Part shown: positions 7,880-15,780 of the stretch, piece after piece
How the letters are laid out: each line of letters opens with the position of its first letter
How positions within the stretch are numbered: the first letter of the stretch is position 1
NCBI GenBank assembly: GCA_004020545.1
Contig: SAQE01000001.1
Span: 186,001-250,000 of the forward strand
Direction: 5' to 3'
Length of the DNA: 64,000 bases
From: Mesorhizobium sp.
Lineage (GTDB): Bacteria > Pseudomonadota > Alphaproteobacteria > Rhizobiales > Rhizobiaceae
The notes under the pieces: generated by a model
What the model was told of the DNA's origin: nothing
What the model saw: only the letters and a program-made list of their open reading frames with translations
Database searches by the model: none
Made by a program: the position numbers and the translations under genes

Positions 7880-9324
7880 TTGGGAGCGGCTCCGAGCATC
7901 TGGTCAATCTGGTCGAGCTGACGGCGCGCGTTGAGCATCGCGGCGTCGGTGGGATCGTGCGGATCAAGATCCGAATTGGACGCAGGCGCCGATGCAGGCA
8001 ACACAGGCGGCATTTCGGCTTGCGCCTGGGCCGCTGCCGGCGGCGCGGCCGCGGACTGAACCGTCGCTGGCGAAGCCGGCGGCGCGGGAGCCGCGGCCGG
8101 CGCGTCCGCCGCCGGCTTGGCCGGAGCCACGACAGCCGGCTGCTCGGGCATGGCGCCTTCCACCAGCGGCAAGGCTTCGGCGTCGGCCTTGCTCACAGAC
8201 TCGGCTTCGGCGGCGGGTTTCGCCGCATTGATCCTTGCCGGATCCGCGGCCTCGATCTCGTCCTTGCCTGCCGCCGGCACGGGTGCGACGACCTCGCCTG
8301 CGACGGCTTGCGCGGCGTCGAGCAAGGCGCGGTCGCCTTCCGAAAGTTTGCCGCGATCGATCTTGCCGAGCCTGGCGCGCACGTCGTCGATCGTGGCCGA
8401 CGTCACCGTGGAGAGGCTGGAGTAGAGCACGGCGCGCGGATCGTCCTGATTGCCGTTGCCGTTGCGGCCTTGCTCGGCCCGCGCCGAGGCGAAAGCGGAA
8501 AGATCCGTCAGCCCGTCGATCGCGGCACGGCGGGCGATGCGCAGATAGATCACCTTCTCGCGCTCGGCATCCATCATCGACGTGATGTCGGCGAGCTTGT
8601 CCTGGCTGATCGACATATGCAGTTGAATAACGCCGGAGACGAAGGAATCCGCGAACTGGCTGGCATAGGGGGAATAGAGATAGCCCGCGACATACTGCGT
8701 CGAGGCGAGCGCGAAGCGAGCGGCATCGCCTTGTGCCGCGGCGATGCCGACGGAACGGCGGAGGGCTGCTTCCTCGACCAGCGTGCCGGGGCTGAGCAGG
8801 CGGGCCTGGTCCAGCACGATGAGCGCTGCGGCCGGTTCATCGGTCGCAAGCAGAGAACCCTTGACCAGCGCCAGGAAGGCGCCGAGGTCGGGAGGCACGC
8901 TCATCGGATCGATCGGCTTCAGGATCTCGATCGCGGCGGCCGGCCGGCCGTTCAGGTAGGCGACGATCCCCTTGGCGATGGCGAGGCTCTGCGGGTCGGT
9001 CGTCGCGCGCGAAGCCGCTGCCTCGACCGTGACAGGGTTGCCGCCGCTCATGCCGTAGACAAGAAGCGCGCGGAAATTCTTCGGATCCTCGAAATCCTCG
9101 GCATCGGCAGCGCGAAGCCTGGCATCGGTCATTTCGAGCAGCTTGGCCTGCATCGGCAGCGCCGCATGGTCGCCGCCGGCGATGCGGTCCTGGATAAGCT
9201 GCAGCGAACGCACCAGCTGATATGGCTGCAAGCCCTCATCCTGGACGAAAGCCGCAGCCGGCGATCCTGCGGCGGCGAGCAGCAGCAGCCCGACAGCGTG
9301 GCCGATGACGGTCTTGCCTCTCAT
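7876..9324 (-). CDS. motC: MotC, periplasmic motor protein
   Basis: A 482-residue periplasmic protein found in rhizobial motility clusters, where it binds MotB and is needed for motor rotation. It has a Sec signal peptide (about residues 1-25, 'GLLLLAAAGSPAAAFVQDEG'), a helical middle domain, and a Pro/Ala-rich C-terminal third from about residue 345 that is probably flexible. Its dedicated chaperone MotE is encoded at 17723-18325. The gene overlaps motB upstream and fliK downstream by 4 bp each, so motB-motC-fliK is a coupled unit. Confidence 0.9.
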   Translation of the reverse strand: MRGKTVIGHAVGLLLLAAAGSPAAAFVQDEGLQPYQLVRSLQLIQDRIAGGDHAALPMQAKLLEMTDARLRAADAEDFEDPKNFRALLVYGMSGGNPVTVEAAASRATTDPQSLAIAKGIVAYLNGRPAAAIEILKPIDPMSVPPDLGAFLALVKGSLLATDEPAAALIVLDQARLLSPGTLVEEAALRRSVGIAAAQGDAARFALASTQYVAGYLYSPYASQFADSFVSGVIQLHMSISQDKLADITSMMDAEREKVIYLRIARRAAIDGLTDLSAFASARAEQGRNGNGNQDDPRAVLYSSLSTVTSATIDDVRARLGKIDRGKLSEGDRALLDAAQAVAGEVVAPVPAAGKDEIEAADPARINAAKPAAEAESVSKADAEALPLVEGAMPEQPAVVAPAKPAADAPAAAPAPPASPATVQSAAAPPAAAQAQAEMPPVLPASAPASNSDLDPHDPTDAAMLNARRQLDQIDQMLGAAPK

Positions 9325-10736
9325 CCGCCTGTCGCCATCAGGATTTCGATGCGGCGGTTCGCGGCGGCCAGCGGATCGGACGGGATCCTTGGCTGGCGGT
9401 CGGCATAGCCGGCGACCTCGGTGACGCGGCTTTCGTCGACGCCGCCGCGCACCAGCATGTAATAGGCGGAGTGGGCGCGGGCGGTGGACAGCCGCCAGTT
9501 GTCATAGGTGTCGCTGCGGAACGGCCGCGCGTCGGTATGGCCGCCGATGGTGATGGTGCCCTTCTTCTCGTTGATGATGTGGCCGATCTTCTCCATCGCC
9601 AGCACCAGCTCGCGGCGCGGCAAGGCCGAACCGATCTCGAACATGCCGAAGTCGAGCTGATCGGTGATCGAGATGACGACGCCCTTGTCGGTGGCCTCGA
9701 CGGAGACGCCCTCGGCCAGCTTTTCACCCGGTGCGAAGGCCTTGGCCAGCTCCTGCTTGATTTCCGCCGCGGCCTTGAGGGCGGCGCTGCTCGGGGCTTT
9801 TCCGCCTTGGTCTGGAGCCTGCTCCAGCTCTGCCTTCGCCGCTTCGGCCTTCGCGGCTTCGGACTTGGCCTCATCTCCGGCCTTTTCGGCTTCCGCTTTT
9901 CCGCCTTCAGCCTTCTCGCCCTTGATCTCCCGGCCCGCGGCCTTACCGGCCTTCGCATCGACCGAACCGGCAGCCATCTTGGTACCGGGCTTCTCGGGCG
10001 TTGCCATCGGTTCGAGTGGGGCTTCCAGGCGCGGCGGCGCCGGCGGAACCGCCTTGACCTTCGGTACCTCGGTTTCGGCGACTTTTTCGCCGGGCTTGGC
10101 CGGATCGCCTTCGATCTTCTTGCGTTCGGCGCTGGCTTCGGCGCCAGGTGTCGCTACCTGCTGCGACCAGAAATCCGGCGCGAAAGGATCGCGATAGGAT
10201 TCGCCGCCGGAAGCGCCGGTCGCCGGACCGGCGTTCTGAACACCGCCTTCACCCTTGGCGCTGACATTCTGCATGACGCCGGTATCGGTGGCGATCTCGG
10301 CAAGCACGGCGTAGGGGTCGGCAAACAGGTGCTCGTCGGAAAGGTCGGACTTCTGCGAGGCTTCCTTGGTCTGCCTGCGGTCGGACGAGCCGGCTCCGCC
10401 CTTGCCGTTCTCGCCGGCCTTGCTGGCGCCATCCTGCGGGTTGTCGGCAGTGAGACCGACCTTGCTCGGGCCGTCGCCGAGATCCTCGAGGCCCTTGCGG
10501 CTGGAGTTGCGGTCGATCAGCTCGACCGGATTGAAGTAACTGGCGACCGCCGCCTTGGTCTGCTCGTTGGCGGCGTTGATCAGCCACATGACGAGAAAGA
10601 AGCACATCATCGCGGTCATGAAATCGGCGAAGGCGATCTTCCAGACGCCGCCATGATGGTCGTCGTCATGACCGTCGTGGTTGCGCTTGACGATGATGAT
10701 CTCGTGCCTGGCCTCGCCGTGGTCGATGGCACTCAT
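9321..10736 (-). CDS. motB: MotB, stator subunit with OmpA-like peptidoglycan-binding domain
   Basis: A 471-residue stator protein that anchors the MotA-MotB proton channel to the cell wall. A single membrane helix at about residues 33-54 contains the proton-carrying Asp (D38 in 'WKIAFADFMTAMM'). The C-terminal OmpA-like domain has 'GTITIGGHTDARPFRSDTYD'. Between them is a linker of well over 200 residues, rich in Lys, Ala and Glu, longer than in enterobacterial MotB. The ATG at 10734-10736 is chosen because GGAGG lies 7 bases upstream and it overlaps the preceding gene's stop by 4 bp. motA is not adjacent; it begins at 26170 on the other strand. Confidence 0.93.
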   Translation of the reverse strand: MSAIDHGEARHEIIIVKRNHDGHDDDHHGGVWKIAFADFMTAMMCFFLVMWLINAANEQTKAAVASYFNPVELIDRNSSRKGLEDLGDGPSKVGLTADNPQDGASKAGENGKGGAGSSDRRQTKEASQKSDLSDEHLFADPYAVLAEIATDTGVMQNVSAKGEGGVQNAGPATGASGGESYRDPFAPDFWSQQVATPGAEASAERKKIEGDPAKPGEKVAETEVPKVKAVPPAPPRLEAPLEPMATPEKPGTKMAAGSVDAKAGKAAGREIKGEKAEGGKAEAEKAGDEAKSEAAKAEAAKAELEQAPDQGGKAPSSAALKAAAEIKQELAKAFAPGEKLAEGVSVEATDKGVVISITDQLDFGMFEIGSALPRRELVLAMEKIGHIINEKKGTITIGGHTDARPFRSDTYDNWRLSTARAHSAYYMLVRGGVDESRVTEVAGYADRQPRIPSDPLAAANRRIEILMATGG

Positions 10737-11359
10737 GACAGGACCTCCGACAGGGAAGCCGACCATTCGGCGATACGCGTCTCGAACACCGTTTCATCGA
10801 TGGTCACGGTCAGGTCGAAGCCCGGAGCTTCGGTGAAATCGAGATTGGCCGCGCGGTCGCCAAGTGCCGCCTTCAGCGGCTCGAACAGCGACAGCGGCCC
10901 GCGCACGCCGATGCGCACGGCCTCGCTGTCGGCAACCGCGGCGCTGATGGTGCGGGTGAGGGCGTCGAGTGATCGCTTTTGCAGGTCGTCGCTGACGATG
11001 CCGCCCAGGATGCGGGCGACGGTGGCGGCGGTGAGCTCGGCAACACGCGCCTCCATGGCATCGATGCGCGTCGTGACCGCCACGCCGAGATCGCCGCCGA
11101 AGCTTTCCAGGAATGCTTTCGCCGCATCGTCATTGGCCTGGCGCTCGGCCTCCAGCGCCGCCTGATGGGCGGCCGTGAGCCGCGCCTCCAGCGCAGCTTC
11201 CGCGTCGGCCACCGCCTCGGCGATCAAAACGCCAATGTCGGCCTGCGGCGGGGATGCCTCCGGCTTGCGCTCGACGTCAGGCGCCGCCGGCGGCTGGCCG
11301 GTGCGCGGGGCGCGCGGGCCGAAATCAGGCAGGAGATCGAAAAGGGCTCCCGAAGCCAT
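10733..11359 (-). CDS. fliH: FliH-like flagellar export ATPase regulator
   Basis: A 208-residue protein between fliF and motB. It has a disordered Pro-rich N-terminus, a long charged coiled-coil-like region at about residues 45-115 rich in Ala/Glu ('AEAVADAEAALEARLTAAHQ'), and a compact C-terminal domain. This is the FliH/SctL layout: such proteins form a dimeric stalk that holds the ATPase FliI against the export gate. Sequence similarity by eye is weak, so the assignment rests on layout and position beside fliF. FliI itself is encoded away, at 22767-24167. Overlaps motB by 4 bp. Confidence 0.65.
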   Translation of the reverse strand: MASGALFDLLPDFGPRAPRTGQPPAAPDVERKPEASPPQADIGVLIAEAVADAEAALEARLTAAHQAALEAERQANDDAAKAFLESFGGDLGVAVTTRIDAMEARVAELTAATVARILGGIVSDDLQKRSLDALTRTISAAVADSEAVRIGVRGPLSLFEPLKAALGDRAANLDFTEAPGFDLTVTIDETVFETRIAEWSASLSEVLS

Positions 11360-11362
11360 GGC

Positions 11363-13021
11363 TTAAGCCGCCGCTTCCGGGGCGGCCGCCCATTTGCGCA
11401 GGATCTGTGCGGTGCGCTCCTCGTTGAGGTCGACCATGCGCGCCAACCGTTCCTGCGGCGCCGGTCTGATCTTCTGACGCAGGTCGTCGAGCGGGGTGGA
11501 GCCTGGGCGAGCGTCGGGCAAGGCGCCGACCGGCGTATCGGAAGCGATCGCGGCCACCGGCGCGTCGGGCGTCGGCAGTGAGCGCTGGACATCGTCGAAG
11601 CTGGGGCCGGCGATGGCTGCGGGCTTCGCCGATGCCGTCAGCGCTGCCGCCATAGGCCGCAGGCCGAAGAAGGCGACCAGGAACACGACGACGATGAAGG
11701 CTCCGGCGTTGATGAGCGTGCCGGTGTATGTGCCGATCGAGGCGAGGATGCCGGGCTGGTCGATCGGCTCGCCATCCAGTCCGTCGATGAATTCCACCGC
11801 CGAGACGTCGATGATGTCGCCGCGCTTGTCGTCGAAGCCGGTGGCCGAGGCCACCATCTTCTGGATGTCCGCAACGCGCTTGGCGATCTGCTCGGGCGTG
11901 GCGTCCTTGCCGAGGATGGTCTTGAGCCGATCCTGGTTGACGACGACGGCGATCGACATCTTGGTCACCGAATAGCCGTTGGAGACGGTGGCGATCTTCT
12001 TGGAGTTGATCTCGTAGTTGGTGATCTCTTCCTTGCGGTCGTTCTGGGAAGAGGACTGCGGCCCCTCGGTGCTGGTCGTTTGGGTCTCGGGCAGGTTCTG
12101 CTCGACGCTGGTCGGGGTCGAAGCCTGTTTCTGGTTGCTGGCCTCGTTGGTGCGTACCGATTGCACCGATCGCTCGACGCGGGATTCTGGATCGAAGATC
12201 GTCTCTTCGGTCTGGCGCGTGTCGGTGTTGACGTCGGCCTTGACGCTGGCGCGGAAATTGTCGGGGCCGAGATAGGGGGTCAGCGCGCGGCGGATGTTGT
12301 CGCTGATCTGCGCCTCGACCGTCTGCTCGACGCCGAGCGTGCGGGCAGCGCTGGTGTTGGAGGTGTCGTCGCCGGCGGCAAGCAGGTTGCCGTTGGAATC
12401 GAGCACGGTGACCTTGTCGGCCGACAGGCCGGGAACCGCCGCGGCGACCAGGTGGCGGATCGACTGCGCGCTCTTTTCGGCATCCACGCCGGCATAGCGG
12501 ATGACCACCGAAGCCGAGGGCTGCTGCTCGTCGCGGCGGAAATTGGCGCGCTCGGACATGACGATGTGGACGCGCGCCGCCTTGACGCCGGCAATCGACT
12601 GGATGGTGCGCGCGATCTCGCCTTCGAGCGCGCGCACGCGGGTGATCTGCTGCATGAAGGACGTCAGGCCAAGCGAGCCGACATTGTCGAACAGCTCGTA
12701 GCCGGCGTTGGCGCTGGTCGGCAGGCCCTTCTCGGCAAGCAGCATACGGGCCCGCGCGGTGGTGCCGGCCGGCACCAGCACGGAGGTTCCGTCGGCGCCG
12801 ACATCGAAGCCGATGCCGGCCTCGCCCAGCACCAGGCCGATCTGGTTCACGTCGGAGCGATCGAGCCCGACATAAAGCGTCTCGTAGGCCGGACGGTTGA
12901 GGTAGACCGAGGCGAGGCCGACAACCGCCATGACCAGCGCGGCGATGCCGCCCATGAGGGCGAGACGCCTGACGCCGAATCCCCGGAGATTCGCGATGAG
13001 GCTCTGGATCTGTTCCGGCAC
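11363..13021 (-). CDS. fliF: FliF, flagellar MS-ring protein
   Basis: The 552-residue inner-membrane ring protein on which the rod, C-ring and export gate are built. Membrane helices lie at about residues 19-41 ('LALMGGIAALVMAVVGLASV') and about 437-460 ('FIVVVFLVAFFGL'). The large periplasmic part holds the YscJ/FliF ring domains, with 'YETLYVGLDRSDVNQI' and 'ARVHIVMSERANFRRDEQQP'. The cytoplasmic tail binds FliG. The only sensible start is a GTG at 13019-13021, with a GGGAG ribosome-binding site about 10 bases upstream. It follows the terminator of the first flagellin gene, so it needs its own promoter in the 13022-13135 stretch. Confidence 0.94.
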   Translation of the reverse strand: MPEQIQSLIANLRGFGVRRLALMGGIAALVMAVVGLASVYLNRPAYETLYVGLDRSDVNQIGLVLGEAGIGFDVGADGTSVLVPAGTTARARMLLAEKGLPTSANAGYELFDNVGSLGLTSFMQQITRVRALEGEIARTIQSIAGVKAARVHIVMSERANFRRDEQQPSASVVIRYAGVDAEKSAQSIRHLVAAAVPGLSADKVTVLDSNGNLLAAGDDTSNTSAARTLGVEQTVEAQISDNIRRALTPYLGPDNFRASVKADVNTDTRQTEETIFDPESRVERSVQSVRTNEASNQKQASTPTSVEQNLPETQTTSTEGPQSSSQNDRKEEITNYEINSKKIATVSNGYSVTKMSIAVVVNQDRLKTILGKDATPEQIAKRVADIQKMVASATGFDDKRGDIIDVSAVEFIDGLDGEPIDQPGILASIGTYTGTLINAGAFIVVVFLVAFFGLRPMAAALTASAKPAAIAGPSFDDVQRSLPTPDAPVAAIASDTPVGALPDARPGSTPLDDLRQKIRPAPQERLARMVDLNEERTAQILRKWAAAPEAAA

Positions 13022-13135
13022 GTTTCAACCGCTCCCAGCATGATTGTCCGCCGGAAGACTAGACCGCGAAGCTTGTGCGAGGATGATAGGCGCGCCGCCG
13101 GAATGCCGGCGAGGTCCGAACCGCAACGTCGGAAT

Positions 13136-13166
13136 AAAAAAAGGCCGCACCCCGGGCGCGGCCTTT
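13136..13166 (-). terminator. Rho-independent terminator after the first flagellin gene
   Basis: The 9-bp stem AAAGGCCGC/GCGGCCTTT has its arms at 13140-13148 and 13158-13166. On the minus strand it is followed by a run of seven T (positions 13142 down to 13136). It lies 22 bp beyond the flagellin stop codon and before fliF, and separates the abundant flagellin message from the fliF-motB-motC operon. Confidence 0.88.
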
Positions 13167-13187
13167 CGATCGGTAAGGAGATCAGGC

Positions 13188-14258
13188 TTAGCCGTTCTTG
13201 AACAGCGACAGGATCGACTGCGAGGAGCTGTTGGCGATCGACAGGGACTGGATGCCGAGCTGCTGCTGAACCTGCAGGGCCTGGAGGCGGGTCGATTCCT
13301 TGTTCATGTCGGCGTCGACGAGCTGACCGACGCCGCGGTCGATGGAGTCCATCAGGCTCTGCGTGAAGGTCTTCTGCAGGTCGATGGAGCTCTTGGCCGC
13401 GCCGAGGATGGTGGCGGAGTCGGTGAGCTGACTCATGACGTTGTCGATCTTGGTGATCATCTGGGTGATGATGTCGTCGGTCACGCCTGACGCCATGATG
13501 TCGAGATTGTAGGCGGAGATGTTGTCGATCTTGACGGGCGTGCCGGACACAGCCGCCTGGCCTGCGGTGTTGGCGGCGATGTCGGTGGCGCCGCCGGCGA
13601 TCGCGGCGGCATAGGCGGCATCGTATGCGGACTGGTCCGCAGCCGTGGAATAGATCGAGGTCTGGCGATCGAGGATGCCGTAATTCTTGACGTCCGTGGC
13701 GAGCCCGGAATCGAACAGCTTGATGCCCTCGATATTGATGTCGATCGTGCCAAGCTGAATAGCGCCGGATGAGGTGCGGTTGAACGAGGAGACGATCTTG
13801 GCGTCGGGCTGGACGCCGTCATTGGCGGCCGCGACCTGCTTGGACGTCACCGAAAGGTAGTTCGAGCCGGAGAAGGTGGCGGCATCGGCAAAGGACTTCA
13901 TCTGCGCCTGAAGCGCGGTGATTTCGGTCTGCGTCTTTGCCTTGTTGGCATCCGACTGGCCGACGCTCGACAGCAGCTTGGTCTTGATCTTGCCGATCGT
14001 GTCCAGCACGTTGTTCATGCCGGTGTAGGCGGTGTCGACCTTCGAGGCGCCGAGGCCGAGCGCATCCTGCACCGTCGACATTGCCGAGTTGTCGGATCGC
14101 ATGGTGGTGGCGATCGACCAGTAGGCGGCGTTGTCGGAGGCTTCGGAGACCCTGTAGCCGGTCGAAATCCGGGCCTGTGTCTGCTCGAGCGATTTGTTGG
14201 TGGCGTTGAGGCTTTGAAGTGCAGTCAACGCCGCAGCGTTCGTCATGATGCTCGCCAA
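13188..14258 (-). CDS. Flagellin, first copy (TTG start proposed)
   Basis: A filament subunit of 356 residues if it starts at the TTG at 14256-14258. That codon has a strong ribosome-binding site (GGAGAAGGAG, about 8 bases upstream) and gives an N-terminus (M)ASIMTNAAALTALQSL, which matches the second flagellin's MASIMTNASALTALQSL. The next ATG, four codons in, would lose these residues. Conserved ends: N-terminal 'SLNATNKSLEQTQARISTGY' and C-terminal 'QVQQQLGIQSLSIANSSSQS'; the central part is variable and differs from the second copy. A terminator follows and a palindromic region lies upstream, so it is monocistronic. Expression is expected to depend on the Rem and VisNR regulators and on FlaF/FlbT. 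Confidence 0.93.
   Translation of the reverse strand: MASIMTNAAALTALQSLNATNKSLEQTQARISTGYRVSEASDNAAYWSIATTMRSDNSAMSTVQDALGLGASKVDTAYTGMNNVLDTIGKIKTKLLSSVGQSDANKAKTQTEITALQAQMKSFADAATFSGSNYLSVTSKQVAAANDGVQPDAKIVSSFNRTSSGAIQLGTIDINIEGIKLFDSGLATDVKNYGILDRQTSIYSTAADQSAYDAAYAAAIAGGATDIAANTAGQAAVSGTPVKIDNISAYNLDIMASGVTDDIITQMITKIDNVMSQLTDSATILGAAKSSIDLQKTFTQSLMDSIDRGVGQLVDADMNKESTRLQALQVQQQLGIQSLSIANSSSQSILSLFKNG
13248..13325 (-). repeat. Identical 78-bp tract shared by the two flagellin genes (partner copy 14596-14673)
   Basis: Within the C-terminal coding parts, positions 13248-13325 and 14596-14673 match at every base, and flanking blocks of 35 bp on one side differ from their partner only at isolated positions. 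Exact identity including third codon positions, while the central parts of the two genes differ greatly, suggests recent duplication or ongoing gene conversion of the ends. Confidence 0.8.
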
Positions 14259-14369
14259 GAAACTCGCTCCTTCTCCAAAGCCGGCATGCCATAAAGGCCG
14301 GATCGGCCTGCCCATCGGCTGCGATCGTGCCGGTCGGGGCCGATTCGACAACCTGTCGTAAGCTAACGG

Positions 14370-14397
14370 TTAACCATACCTAGCGCGATATGGTTAA
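14370..14397. promoter_or_regulatory. 9-bp inverted repeat upstream of the first flagellin
   Basis: Arms TTAACCATA (14370-14378) and TATGGTTAA (14389-14397) are exact reverse complements with a 10-base spacer. The left arm overlaps the 8-bp palindrome GGTTAACC. The element lies about 112 bp upstream of the proposed flagellin start, a suitable place for an operator or activator site. An ACGGTTAA motif at its left edge is also found upstream of the second flagellin, at about 15685-15692. Binding by Rem or another regulator is an inference. Confidence 0.45.
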
Positions 14398-14481
14398 TGC
14401 CCTGTTAAAAATCAGCTTTTGAGAGGTTAAGGAGCGAGGGTTGCGCGAGCCTTGAGCAAACGCAAATCGGGGAGCAAACGC

Positions 14482-14513
14482 AAAACGGGCCGCGCTCTTG
14501 GCGCGGCCCGTTT
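14482..14513 (-). terminator. Rho-independent terminator after the second flagellin gene
   Basis: A perfect 13-bp stem (arms 14483-14495 and 14501-14513; AAACGGGCCGCGC and its complement) with a 5-base loop. Read on the minus strand, the stem ends in a run of T at 14485-14482. It lies 25 bp beyond the stop codon of the second flagellin and isolates that transcript from the first flagellin gene. Confidence 0.87.
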
Positions 14514-14538
14514 GTCTAAATTGATCGGTAGAAAGCGA

Positions 14539-15531
14539 TCAGCCGCGGAAGAGCGACAGGATCGTCTGCGAGGAGCCGTTGGCGATCGACAGCGCCTGGA
14601 TGCCGAGCTGCTGCTGAACCTGCAGGGCCTGGAGGCGGGTCGATTCCTTGTTCATGTCGGCGTCGACGAGCTGGCCGACGCCGCGGTCGATGGAGTCCAT
14701 CAGGCTCTGGGTGAAGGTCTTCTGCAGGTCGATGGAGCTCTTGGCGGCGCCGAGCTTGGTGGCGGCGTTCGTCATGTCCTTGAGCGCGGCGTCGACGACG
14801 TTCATCATCTCGCCGATCTGGCTGTCGCTGGCGCCGGCGGTGCCCGAGAAGATCGACATGGTGGCGACCGAGTAGGTGTCGCCGGCCGCGGCAGCCGCGC
14901 CGAGGGTCGGGTTCTGCGCCGTGGCGGTGATAACGCCGGTCGCGCCGACGCGGGCCGCGTCGAGAATACCCTTCACCGTACCCGCGGTGGTGCCGGCCTC
15001 ATACAGCTTGATGCTTTCCACATTGACGTCGATCGTCGAGACCGAAGCCGCGCCGGAGGCGTTGCGGTTGAAGGCCGAAACGATCTTGACGTCGGCCGCG
15101 GCGGTGGCCGTGCCGCTGTTCACCGACAGCATGTTGGTGCCGGAGAAGGTGGCGCCATCGGCGTAACCCTTCAACTGCGCCTGCAGGGCGGCGATTTCGA
15201 CCTGGGTCTTTTCCTTGGAAGCGTCGGTCTGGCCGTAGGACGACAGCAGCTTGGTCTTGATCTGGTTGATGGTGTCGATCGCGCTGTTCATGCCGGTGTA
15301 GGCGGTGTCGACCTTCGAGGCGCCGAGACCGAGCGCGTCCGAAACGGTGGACATGGCCTGGTTGTCGGAGCGCATCGTGGTGGCGATCGACCAGTAGGCG
15401 GCGTTGTCCGAAGCCTGCGAGACGCGGTAACCCGTCGAGATGCGGGCCTGAGTGGCTTCGAGGTTCTTGTTGGTGGCGTTCAAGCTCTGCAGCGCGGTCA
15501 GCGCCGAGGCATTGGTCATGATACTGGCCAT
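14539..15531 (-). CDS. Flagellin, second copy
   Basis: A 330-residue flagellin starting MASIMTNASALTALQSL and ending 'LSIANGSSQTILSLFRG'. The N-terminal D0/D1 helices ('TQARISTGYRVSQASDNAAY') and the C-terminal D1/D0 helices are nearly the same as in the first copy; the surface-exposed middle is different and shorter. The ATG at 15529-15531 has only a moderate ribosome-binding site (AAGG about 11 bases away), weaker than that of the first copy. Its leader carries a small hairpin 38 bp upstream. It is an independent unit with its own terminator. No fliD or fliS is seen, as is usual in rhizobia. Confidence 0.95.
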   Translation of the reverse strand: MASIMTNASALTALQSLNATNKNLEATQARISTGYRVSQASDNAAYWSIATTMRSDNQAMSTVSDALGLGASKVDTAYTGMNSAIDTINQIKTKLLSSYGQTDASKEKTQVEIAALQAQLKGYADGATFSGTNMLSVNSGTATAAADVKIVSAFNRNASGAASVSTIDVNVESIKLYEAGTTAGTVKGILDAARVGATGVITATAQNPTLGAAAAAGDTYSVATMSIFSGTAGASDSQIGEMMNVVDAALKDMTNAATKLGAAKSSIDLQKTFTQSLMDSIDRGVGQLVDADMNKESTRLQALQVQQQLGIQALSIANGSSQTILSLFRG

Positions 15532-15568
15532 GGCTACTCGTACCTTGTTTTTACACGGATTTTTTTGA

Positions 15569-15589
15569 CATACCGGCTTGTCCGGTATG
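15569..15589 (-). promoter_or_regulatory. Hairpin in the leader of the second flagellin
   Basis: The arms CATACCGG (15569-15576) and CCGGTATG (15582-15589) form a perfect 8-bp stem with a 5-base loop, ending 38 bp upstream of the ATG. Next to it on the gene side is a run of seven A or T bases. The position fits a 5' untranslated-region structure that FlbT could recognise, as reported for flagellin mRNA in Caulobacter; that link is an inference. It could also be a DNA operator. Confidence 0.45.
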
Positions 15590-15780
15590 ACGGTGCGGCA
15601 TCATGCCAATGACCGTTGAGACCGGTCACCCGCCATCTGCAGGCGACTATGGCGGCAAGTCCCTACCAAAGGGCTAAACCGGACGGTTAATCGAAAATAA
15701 TATCGGGAAACTTCGCGCCAACTTTCGTCACCAAGTCTTCAAGACTTTGCGCGGCATCCCAGGGCGCCCGGCCGTGGCGA

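Noticed and set aside
7957-9408. Long plus-strand open frame of 483 codons opposite motC
   Set aside because: It is rich in Arg and Gly with no family motif, has no ribosome-binding site, and mirrors GC-rich codon use of the real minus-strand gene.
9700-10100. Possible tandem repeat in the Lys/Ala/Glu-rich stretch of motB
   Set aside because: Low complexity only; no repeated unit of fixed length could be found, so it is treated as a flexible linker.
9471-11165. Plus-strand open frame of 564 codons opposite motB and the fliH-like gene
   Set aside because: It crosses two well-supported minus-strand genes and has the amino-acid bias of an antisense GC-rich frame.
11325-13028. Second minus-strand frame across fliF
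   Set aside because: Arg- and Pro-rich low-complexity translation; the fliF frame contains all expected helices and motifs.
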